Source: Haemaphysalis longicornis (Eukaryota > Arthropoda > Arachnida > Ixodida > Ixodidae). From it: a DNA stretch of 64,000 nucleotides. Positions within the stretch are counted from its first letter, which is position 1. Every line of letters begins with the position of its first letter. The position numbers and the translations under genes are program-made. Positions 33,060 through 44,500 of the stretch are shown piece by piece. Location of the stretch: contig CM023449.1 of assembly GCA_013339765.2 (NCBI GenBank), forward strand, positions 221,593,555 through 221,657,554. Reading direction: 5' to 3'. Below the pieces are notes generated by a model. It was not told the origin of the DNA. It saw only the letters and a program-made list of their open reading frames with translations, and ran no database searches.

Positions 33060-35488
33060 AAAACAACCAATATGTGTGCTCGTTTGGCAGTAAGCAATGA
33101 CATAGTTACCTCTACTTGCGCATTTCTTCTAGAAACGCAATAATCAGCGGCCGTTGCGGGTTAATGCGCTGGTTTAATTCCACGAAACATCTTCGCCGTG
33201 GTCACCGCTTGAGTGTGAAACGTGTTGTAAACATATTGCTTCCACACATTGCACTTTTCTTATTGTTGAGTGCAGTCGTCTGCCGTTTCGGGAACGTCGA
33301 AGGGTGCTTTTTGAAGGTGGCGTGGTGATTATTTAAAGGTTAAAAGTTTAGTACGCGAAACGGGTAAGAAGCGACAAGACCTGTGCATGCGCGTGCAAAT
33401 TCCACACCCTTGTAAAATTGCGCTGTGTCCTCATATAAAGAAGAAACAAACAAAAACATTTACACTGCACACGACCCGTGCGCTATCGCCCATACATTAC
33501 CGGACACGTATTTTACACCCGTAAGCGCCTGTGTGATCGTGTCGTTCCCGTGCCTTTTTCTAAAATAAATACCATTCTTGGACAGTCGTTGTTTATACTA
33601 AGGAGGAGGAATAAACATTTATTCAACTGTATCGAGTTGCTAATTTTACGTATTATTTAAAATACGTTTCTATGAATGCGCAAGAGTATTTAGGGGAGAT
33701 TTTTCGGTAAAATTAAGCATCTGTGAGTTTGCGTCTGTCATGTGGCATTCCGTGTGTCATTTTCATATACCGACATGAATCACCTTGTCCAGAAACGTGT
33801 CTCACTCAGCATAACCAAATGCCTAATATGGTCACGTCTTAACCTCTTAAGGTGGACCTAAGTTTAAAGAAAGAGAAAACGCGTAATATAATGCCCGTTG
33901 TTGCCCACATGTGTGAGAGGTGTGTGCCATGACTCACTGTTTTTTTTTTTTTAATTTTTTCCCACAATGCTTGCTTTCAATACAATTTTGAAAGAGGCGA
34001 GCCACAATTCCTGGACAATCTCGGACCAAAGGGGGGTTAATCAGTTTTGAAAATACGTGTTAAAATACTGCTTTTTCATCGCTACAGAACACGACGACCC
34101 CTAGTGTAGTTTCTATTGTAAGTAATACTGATAACCATAGTTTGGCTTTTCGCGTTACATGCATTCTCTTCTCGCTGCTCTTGCAACGTTGGCAGGACCC
34201 CCCCCCCCCCTTCTTTCCCGAAAAAAAAAAACGAAATGCACAGAATTTTATTTTTTAACCAATCCTCAAGTAAATGCCAAGACAAAGGCGATATTCAGTT
34301 TACAAAACAAAGTAGTTACCGGGAACTCGTTGCGCTGATTCGCAACGAGAAATCAAAAGGAAATGTTTTACTACATCTGCAACAGCGCAACTTCATTTAT
34401 TGCCATCTTTAGGGTTCGTAAGCGACCTTATACGCAAGAATGCAAGCACATCTCGCCGTTGCAGGCACCTGTTAGATTTTAAAAGGAACGGAAATGGTCA
34501 ACAGAGCAGCCGTAACAGGAAATTTGTGCTCACTGTGAGGTCCCAGAAGCTTGGTTTGCACACTGTAAACCTGCTAGTCACTTTGCGAAAACCTAGCTAA
34601 ACATGAGATGTTGATTGTACTGCGTGCGTTGACAATTCAATTCGCAAGTTCACTTGCGACGAAAGCCGTAAATAAGTGATCCGAAACCGTTATTCATCAA
34701 ACCTTCCTTCAGGTCGCTAAAATTTTATTTAGAAGACCCCTTAGAGCGGTTACATTTATATATCTGCACTGATCAAAATTCAGTAATCTTATGTTGCCTT
34801 TTGAACACACACAAAATATCGCAAGCTCTTAGAACGAATTGCGGGGCAGTTAAGTAGTGTTGCCATTTCAGGGCATCCCACAAATGCAAGAATGCGTCAT
34901 GCTACCAGTGAAAGCGATTGAGATTGCCGTTGTAAACTGAATTTCGGAGATCGAGGCTTTCTGATTTGTTTCTATTTATGCTGTTATTGAAGGCTCAAAG
35001 CCATAGTCTGGAAAGATCGAGCTTGCTACGAGCCACAGCGTACAAGTTCACTGTCACAATTACGGCCATTCTGAGATTCCCGATGAGTCGTCGCTTTTTT
35101 TGGCGTAGTAATGAAAACTGACTGCCACTTCCATGCTATACATTGAACGTTGAGGAACTGAACTACAGCATACCACTCTTGTTTGCCCCTTTCGTGCGCG
35201 CATACGGCGATAAAAAGGCACGAAGCGCGCCCACAGTGTGCATTCTTACGGGCCGCTCAGCGGAGCATCCACACTAGCAGCGCGACGCTGTCGCCACCTA
35301 CATGTCGAGCTCGCGGCGAATAGCAAACCGAACCGGAAAAAATTGTTCTCAGCAAAGTAAAATTTATTTATACACAAGTTTAAATTTTCTATTAGGAATT
35401 GCAGTATGAGATAAATGCACGTCTAAATGCTTAAAACTTTTATTTGACTTTTGCTACGAATCTGTTTTTCTCGGTCTTTAAAGTTTAA
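33060..35488. promoter_or_regulatory. Shared intergenic region between divergent genes
   Basis: About 2.5 kb separates the probable start of the minus-strand eIF5-mimic gene from the plus-strand L45 gene. No coding was seen. GC-rich stretches flank each end (32930-33060 and 35200-35340). Whether either promoter is bidirectional cannot be judged from sequence alone. Confidence 0.45.
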
Positions 35489-35503
35489 ATGGCGGGCCTG
35501 TAG
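35489..35503 (+). promoter_or_regulatory. Short upstream reading frame before the L45 start
   Basis: ATG GCG GGC CTG TAG, eight bases before the main ATG at 35511. It would act as a four-codon upstream frame if transcription starts before it, which is not shown. Confidence 0.4.
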
Positions 35504-35510
35504 ATTCAAA

Positions 35511-35570
35511 ATGGCCGCGCACTGCAGACACCTCATGCTGCGGCTCTCACTGAGCAATGCGAGGACATTG
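35511..35570 (+). CDS. mRpL45: L45 exon 1 (presequence)
   Basis: Twenty codons, donor GTAAGT at 35571, phase 0. Four Arg, two His and no acidic residue, as in mitochondrial targeting sequences. Confidence 0.9.
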
Positions 35571-38500
35571 GTAAGTTTTCGGATATTCTTATGTTTAAAA
35601 ATCGTGCCGAGGTAATGGTCGCCTAATCTTTTCCCTCACGGTCGGCGGGGTTACGTTTTTGGATCGGGTAGCTGGCGTAAATGAAATCTCGGTTTCACCT
35701 CACCGCGTGAAACCGATATTTCTAAATCGCAGCTCGGACAGCGGGTGATTTTGTTTCGCATTGCAGTAGACTGTGTTAACTATTACTAACCAATAAGCTT
35801 CCATGCGTTCGTAGCCTTTGTTACCTCACTATTTACATCGATCTGCCGTTTCCACTGGTTTTCGTCTCATTCATAGAGCAACCCGAAGTGAAACCTCTTG
35901 CACAGCGCTTCGCGATACCAAATTTCATTAAACAGGTACAGCAGAAAGGATGCCCTTTCTTAGAAACGTGGAGCTGTGGAAGACCGCGCTGCTCAGCTCC
36001 GATACCGAAGTGCAAGTCGAACTCGTCCGGATGGCTGAAGACGCCGCCGAGGTCCAATAATACTCCTGGCTGCCGCCTAAAAGGGGGGAGAGGACCGGGG
36101 AGGATCTCCAACCTCTTCCTTTTCCCACCGGGAACAAAATAAAGTTGTTCAGTTGTTCTCTCTCTCTCTCTCCCTCTCTCTCTCTCATAGCCACGCTGAA
36201 CATAGCTGCGATAGCTAATTAAGACAACTCATGTAATGTTACGCAAGTTTATTAGTGCTCCAAGCATAGATCAAGCAAATTTCTCTACCCCATTTCGGCG
36301 TGCTCCTCTTTTAATTGGCTAATGTTTGTCGACCGTGCTCATTTTTGGTGTTCTTGTTCCAGGGACTACGCCTGCCAACGCCGTCGGTGCAACAGGTGCG
36401 ACGGATGCTCAGCAACAAGCACTGGAACCCGAAGTGGAAAGCGGAGCGGCGGCGCAAGGTGATCAAGATCGAGCTGCCCGATTTCGAAGGGATGCGCAGG
36501 AAGGACCGGCTAACGCCCGAGGAGATGCGCACTAAACTGAAGGAACAGGGAATCGCCCCGGACAGGCCCTGGAACGAACGGCCCATGGTCATCAGCTGCT
36601 CCGGTGAGACAGCGAGCTGTGTCACGCCGCATATGTGAAAGTGCCGTGCTGTGAATAATCGCAACACGAGTTCGTTGCCGAGAATCCCCGAGATACAGCA
36701 GGAGAGTGCCGAGAAATGGTTGGGCGAGGAGATCAGTGCATCGGCCGGCTGACTATCACGCACTTCACACGAGCTTAACACTGCTGATGGTTGCCGCCTC
36801 CTGGCTAGGCCCCTACTGGTGGCTGGGCTCTACTTGTTCATTTTTTGCTTTTACTTTTTTATTTGTGAACTGCGAACCTCGAACATTCTTAACTTAGTGG
36901 CCAGGTGAGCTACAACCTTTTTTTTTCCTTTTGCGCTCTCTGATCTTTCTATGACCTGTTTGAGAACCTTTTAAAGCGAAGTTTTAAAGCGAAGCGTTTT
37001 ACCTCTATGGGATTTGCGAGACTGTTGGTGTCAACAGAAAACTCCCGCGAACAAATAAAAGAAGTTGCTGGCACCACCAGGAATCGAACCTGGAACCAAT
37101 AGAGAAACGGAGCGAGAGCCCATTGTCTTACCGATTGAGCTACGAGCCCATGCGGAAATGGGGGAGACAGACAGTGCACTCACTGAGCACATCTGCGGGG
37201 TTACCCCCTGCGTTATTGCTGAATGCCACGTGATAGCGTCACATGACCTCTCGCGCCGCTGTGTGCTCCACTCACAGCACGTGTAGCGGCTGTGTGTGCA
37301 CCTTGCGCATGCGCTAGGAGTTATAAAAATTAAAGGAAGCTCACACCAACACATGGAATCTCATTTCTCCTTCCTTTTCTCCTCCTTTAATTTTATAAAA
37401 AAAGGAGTTTCCACTCATGTGCTTCACCAATACAACTCAACCAACCACCATTCATGAATCATGCATTGATTTAACCTTACCAGAGAATATCTCTTTGAAG
37501 TAATAAAGGGTGTAGTTAAGTGCATTTCGCTTCTCTCTGGTTTCACGCTTTGTAGAGCCACATGTGTGAGTTCAAGTGACATCACACAGGTAATTGTTGT
37601 GGGTGTCGTTTACAGATTCGCGTTCCAACCACTTTCTCTGGGTGGACTGGCAGCGGGCTTTTTTTTTTTCTTGTTTTTTCTTTTTTTTTTTTTTGATGAC
37701 AGATCCCACATGCACTTTGTATGTGGGCACAGAAACGCAATCGTAGAACCACAAAGAATGGTATCCAGTACTTGTCCGAGGCAAGATATCGCTTGAAGCA
37801 GAGCTCTGCACCGAGGTCTTGTAGGGAGAATCATACCTTGGGCCGACCTCGTTAGAGGAAACGCCATTCACGGCCACACCGAAATGGGCACATGAGAATG
37901 CCCAGCACTAAACATATGGAGGCCAAATGGAAGCAAGGTTATGTCGCCAAACTTTCCCAACTCAGGCCCGTATCTAAACTACAAGAAGTACTTTGGTAGT
38001 GGCAGTAAACTGCACTAACGAGATAAAATTGCCACCAAAGACAGTGGCATTCGGAAAGGCCTTGAAGTGGAAGGCCTTGTGGCATTCGGAGGTAGGCAAG
38101 TTGCGTGGAGCACTTAGCAACTGCAAAATCAATCCCTGCGAGCCCTGGAAGTGTAGGCGTACATTAAAAGGGGATGGCAGTACCTCTAAAGCAATATGCG
38201 GTGCAACAACAGTAGGAAATGGCATACACGTAGCTGGTGTGGTAATACGACTGCAGCAACTCTTCAAAGGAGTAACACTGCGTAAAATTTTGTAGCACCA
38301 ATTGAGGAGTTTTTCCTAAAGATCAATCGGCAACTTTCTAAAAAGAAAGTTTGCATGTAACTAATGCCAATCTTTTCGTCTGAAAACTGGCTTTATGTTT
38401 GAGGTCAATGTACTGCAACATGTTGCTGCTAACTGCAAATGCAATAGCTCAAAAAAGTTCGAGGACACGTAAGCACTACTTATGGGTTGTGAATGTGGAA

Positions 38501-41500
38501 GCATGAATGTCTAGATGAACGCCTGAGATGCTCCACATTGTTAAAAGGCCTAGTAATCTTGCCACTTGAGACATTTTGGCTTGCAATCCACCTTAATCCA
38601 TTCGAATAGTTTTGATCTGTCTCCTATGCATTGCACTGCTGTTTGTTCCTGCCACTATGTGATGGGAGAGATGACAACGATAGTGAATATCACTGCTTTT
38701 TTGTTCACTCAGTTGGCAGCGTTCTTTCGCTCTGTACTGGCGTAGACAGCCACCTCGCACCACTGCTGAGTTTAAGCTCGCGGTGTGGAATGCCTCGTGT
38801 TACGAAACGGTTCCCAACTTAACCATGTTGCCGTTGTGGATGCTGATCGCCGGCTTTTTCACTCAACAGCCCACTTATATCTTCTGCAATACTAGCAGTT
38901 TTTTCCACTATGTGCACGTAGTGTCTTGGCTGCAGCGTAAATTCCTTTTCTCTCTCCTCCTTTGGTGCAGGCGGCGTCTTTGAGCCCTATGTTCCCCCCG
39001 AGGGTGACGGCAAGGTGAGCGTGCTGACAAAGGCCGGGGCCGTGCAGCGCATGCGGAGGCTGGAGATGCGCGGAAAGTCGTACATGAACCTGCGCAAGAT
39101 CCGCTCGTACGAGGACGGCTTTGACCTGGTGGAGTTTGCCGACACCGCCCAGGAGATCTACGTGGAAGCCCACAAGGCACTGGCCAGGTGCACCTCGATT
39201 CCCGCAATGCTTCTTCTGTTACATTGGCTTGGCTTTGGCTCCGGCTGTGAATGGATCGAGCAGTCTTTTTTTATGCTAGAGTATGATGCAAGCCCGGCTT
39301 GTCATCTCGCACAAAACAGTAGGGCTATTTTTTTTTTGCTTCTACTGGCTACACAAGTGGTGAGCGTGTGTGGTGGCACCCGTAACCTGTCTGCCGTCAA
39401 ATTCTGTGTTCTCGCCAGCTGCATCAAAAAGGTGGTTAAACATTAATCCTCCTTGCTTTTACTGCTGATAGCATTTGTAGAGGGAATCAACCTGAGCAAC
39501 TTTGCAAGTGGCCTTATTGTTGCTGCAGCTGTAGTTTGAGACACTGTTAGGTTACGCAACGGTTTAATTGGGGTGTGGGAAAGAGTTATACCAATGATGC
39601 TTCACCTACAGGAGCTGAAAAAAAAGCAACGAAACTTAAGTAGTCCTAATTGTAATGAACATTCACTGCAATGCATGTGACAACGTAATGGATTCTTGTT
39701 GTTGCAAATGTATCGGAAAGGAAAAAAAAGAGCGCCTTACTTTTTAGGATAGGCACGAAATGATGTAAACATAGATATAATAAGCATTGACTTATGAAAG
39801 TAAGAGCGCTTGGCGTTATTGTGCAATTATTTATGTACTTTCTATGTTTTGTGAAGTCGAGAGTATGGTGAAGTTGCTTGCATGGTTCTATGCAGTGCTA
39901 CAGAGTGGAACAGACTGGAACCAGGCATTAATATGCGGCACGTATGATAGTTTGGTTCCACTCTAAAGGAGCCCTGATACAGGTACCTACCAGGCTTTAA
40001 CATGCTTTGTATATAAAAGGGAATAGTAGTGCCCAAGACCAACTCCGCAAGATTTGTCAGAGGCATTCAGAACCATCAAAAACTGTCTCCGCACCTTTCT
40101 CCCTCTCCTCGTCTTACCCACGCTGTGAAAGCTCTGCCTATGTACTGCGCGCTCTTCAGAACAGAGAAACCACGGGAATGCAGGGAGTAGTGCTGCCCAC
40201 CAACACTTCACCATTCCATGCTCGTGTAGAGTGATGATGGTGATGCCACCTTCCCGAGAGTCCTTTGTGTCAATATCTGTGCGCAGCTTGCAAAATTCCA
40301 TGGCAAGGAAATGGAAGAGGCAAAGAATGCCTGCTTTATTTATTCCTCAATAAAGCATTGGTCACCATAAAAAAGAAAAGCTGAAAGAGGCGCAAAAAAA
40401 ATGACCTTCAGAGAGACTCAATGTTTAGTGACTTTTTTTTTAGGGGCGAAGCCCCTTAGGGGCTAGGGCTGTTGGCGTCTCCTGTCGTCGTCGTCGTCGT
40501 CGTGACCGTTGTCTCTTCGAGTCCCAGTACTAAATCACCGGGAAACTCATTTACACCTCGCGCTAGAACATAGCGCGTACTAAAAAAGCACCGGGACACT
40601 CGTTTACGCTTTGCGCTATAGAGAGAGAGAGAGAGAGAGATGAAACATTTATTGAGCTGTAAAGGCAGGAGGGGATCCTCAGTTCAGGAAGGCATGTGTT
40701 GACGACGCCATTGTAGCCCTGGTTACAAGGAGTTCTTGGTCCACCAGAAGACCACTCGTCAACAGTATCTCCCACTGCTAAGGGGAAAAGGCATTTGGAA
40801 GGGGAAGTAGGTCGGGGTTTTTTTTTCAGTCCACAATGATACGACGGAGCGCACCCAATTGATTGCAGAATTTGCATTCGGCTGCGTACTGTGTCGGGAA
40901 CAATGAATTCATTCTTATGGGGTGTACGAAAGTGCCTGTTTAAATTTGTCTCAGCGTAATTTCTTCACTTTTGCTAAGTGATGTGTGTGGGCTTGGGCGT
41001 GTTTGCCTTGTAGTCCTGTAATACCTGGTAATTTCTTGATAGGTTAGGAGAGGGGACAGCTTCAAGCTTCAAAGACAAGAGAATTGTACAGTAAAGCTGT
41101 ATACGTAGGTACCCCCGAATGGTTTCACCTCCGTTAGCAAAAACGCCAAGGTGCCAAGAACACACTTGTACACTGCATGCTTCGCCCCTCACCAGGTTTC
41201 AATGGCCCGGGATTTTTTTTTTTCAAAGCTCTTTCAGCTTTTGTTCAACAAAAAACTATGCTTTGTTTGTTTAGGAATAAATGTTTAAAGCTAGTGCTTC
41301 TCTCTCATATTCCTTTTATTTTTCTGTGAAGACTGGCGTTTTCAGAAGCGAAACTGGAAGAAAAGGTGGCCATTACGGGAGGCCGGACGTGACGTAGGTT
41401 ATGGAACAGAAACTTTGACTAACATTTTGCTGAGGCTAATGAAGTAAGTGCAATTTTGACTTCGCGGTGCTATCAACCAGGATGAAGTAGACCGTCAGCT

Positions 41501-44500
41501 GTTATTTTCCAGGATGAAGTAGACCGTCGGCAGTTATTTTTTGCCTTAGAACACTCGCCGGGTAGAAATCCTTGGCATTGCGAGTAAGAAAGCGGGTTGT
41601 TTCCTTGTATGATATCGAAAATCAGCTTTGGCTAGCCGGCGCCTCGGCTATCAGCTTTTTTTTAACGGGAAGGAATCGCACATGGGCAGCGACCAATGAT
41701 AAACTGGTTTTGCTGTTCATTTGCGGGCAGACAGCTGTGTGAATATTTGTTCAGTAACTTTCACCTCACTGCACATCGATGACTGAATTGTAAAATCAGT
41801 TTGCAACAGTATGGTAGCTTCAATAGCTACACGAGGCAATGAAACACGAAATCTACTGCAATTTTCTACTTTCACCAGGAAAATGTGCAGTTGACAACAT
41901 TTTAATTTCAGGTAAACTAGATTTAGCACTCTAGAAAAGTAAGTACTTTATTTCTGGAATAAAACAATAATGTAATTTATCATTTAGCAGAGTAGCAGTT
42001 TCCTTACCTTTCACATTTTGCGAAGACGATGGCGTATCTTTGTGCAGATATATTTGTTAACATGAGCAAGGCAGGTTTTAGTTCACTTAGCGAGGGTGGA
42101 AAAAGTAGCACCAAATGTTTTACCGGCGTGTAAGGTCGTCCGTAAGGTAAGGTAAGGTAAGGTCCGTAAGGCGTGTGAGGTATGGGGCGTTAGGTCGTCC
42201 AACTTTTGGGGGTGACAGCAAATATTCCCCGCCGGAGTGCAAGTGGTCAACAATTTATAAAAAATCAATTTGTGGCAGATGCAATAGGAATGATAAACGG
42301 AAAGCATGGCTTTCACATTATTTTTATGAGCAAGAATATTATTCCCAAGTAAAAAAAGTTTTGCTAACACCGGAACTATTGTGAGCAAGCGCATATTTTG
42401 TTGGCTCCTATAGCTTGTATTCACTGGCGAGGCACGCATGCACGCAGCCATGTGAGTGCGCTGTTACTGGTTACGTCGGGCTCCGCAGGATGCTTGTACT
42501 TGTCCGTGCTAAGCACATGATTTGTGTTGGATGTTCCAAACTCTACCTCACCGAACGCAAAGTAATGCCTCGACTCCAATGTGAGTGCGATTAATAACAT
42601 CTCTGTTGACACCACCGTTGACAATCAGGTTGAAATAGAGCAGACGACGCGCGCCGGTGTTATTGCTTCTTCGGCGTGCGGGTGCAGTGGCACAAGCCGC
42701 GCCACGTCCATGGCGCATCGGCCATGTTTGTGGCCGTTTCCAGTGTTGCCAAGCGAAGAAATTGACAGCTAAACTTTTTAATGAATGCCACTTATCAAAA
42801 ATTGCGGGTATTGCTGCCGATGCGGTTGGTTTTAAAACATGTGATTCTGGCGGCGGGACAGCGCGGCGGTGTAGCAAAGAAATCCCCAGCGAACGTATAC
42901 CTGCACACGGCAACCCACCGTGCCAGTCACCGGAGAAGAGCGAGCTCCACGGGACAGGTTCCCCTGCTCCGTCACAGGCCATTCAGAACTTGCTTCAGCG
43001 ACTCTCCGCCAGGTGCAAACGTAGTCTGCTGGGAGCTGCTTTGAACTCTTGCAGCTATTGTGCTAAGCGGGTATCGATGGCTTACAACTTGGCCATGGTG
43101 ATTCTTACAATACAAACAACTTGTTCGGATCATATTTGGGCAAAGAAAAATTTGAGTGCAGTTGGCCTTTACGGGCTGAATTTCTTACTTTCAGCAGAAG
43201 TTTTTGCGTACATTTATTTTATAATTGCACATACAGGCGTACTGAGTGTACCCGAGAACAGTCATCAATATCCTGTTTATAATATCGTCAAAACAGTGAC
43301 TCTTGGCGTTAAAGTTAGGATAATGTTTAGGGTAAGTAATGCATTGAGAAGTTCTGCTCCTAACACGCTCTCGATTTTGACGTCAGGTACAAAATGAAGG
43401 TTGTGTAGCACTACGGATACTAAAGAGGGTTGTAGGTCATGTTGAGTGCGACCGTACCTGCCTTACCCTTTGTTTCATAATACTTATATGAGCTCCACCA
43501 GTCCCGTTTCACATTCATGATTTGTAATGTCGTAGTGCGGGGAAAAGTGCATGGTGTGGTGATACCCGTGTTTGTGATTTTGTCATCTGCTGCATTAACG
43601 AGCCATAGGTGCTGCCACGAGTGGTTTCCCTGTGGCGGTTTTGCGTACTTATTTCTTTTTGCCTCGCACTGTTGCCTTTGCAGTCGAGACGAAGACAGGC
43701 TCCATGAACTAGTGACAGAACACTGTTATCCGGTGAGTTTCTGTGCACTCTCAGTGCCGGCTTTTCCCTTTTTTCCCTTTGAATTGCTTTACCCACCCAC
43801 TGCAATGGGGCTGGGGGATGGAGCGAGGCAGTTTCCAAGTTTTGTGATTTGGGGGCTTCAGCAGGGAGGAGTATAACATGGCCACTTCAGATCAGTTTCG
43901 AAGTGAATCATGCACACTTTGTGTCGAGATGATGAATAAACATGTACAGCTGCTGTCAAAAGTAATTGGAACGCGGTCTCGGAAATGTAACAGGAATTTC
44001 CTCTTCCGGGAAACTGCCTGGCTGCATTGGTGCGCGTTTAAGGGAGTCCTCCCTAATCGAAAAAGCTTCCTATAAACGGGTAATGGCTGTCATAAAGCCA
44101 GTAAGACAAATATTTTGTGATATTCACAAATGGTTGTTCTAATTACTTATGATAGGCACCTGTACAGCTTCGGCTGTCAATTTTTAGTCAAGTTTTTTTC
44201 TAATTGGCCGAGGTGCAATTTTTAGGGCAAAGCCCCTCAGGGGCTGGGGCTGTTGGCGCCTCCTGTCGTCGTAATCGTCGTCTCAGGTAGTCATGGTACT
44301 AAAACACTGCGACACTCATTTACGCCTCGCACTTGAGAGCTTTGTGCTTCAAAGACAAGAGACTTTTACAGCGAGGCTGTGTACCTCTACCCTCGAACAG
44401 TTTAACCTCCGTGGGCAAAAACACCGAGGTGCCAAGAGTGCACTTATACACTGCATGCTTTGCCCCTCCCCAGGTTGCACGTTAGTGGAGGTGGCCCGGG

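Noticed and set aside
37070..37145. A tRNA gene on the minus strand
   Set aside because: A and B boxes are present, but the acceptor-stem halves do not pair and the context looks repetitive, so a SINE head or pseudogene is more likely.
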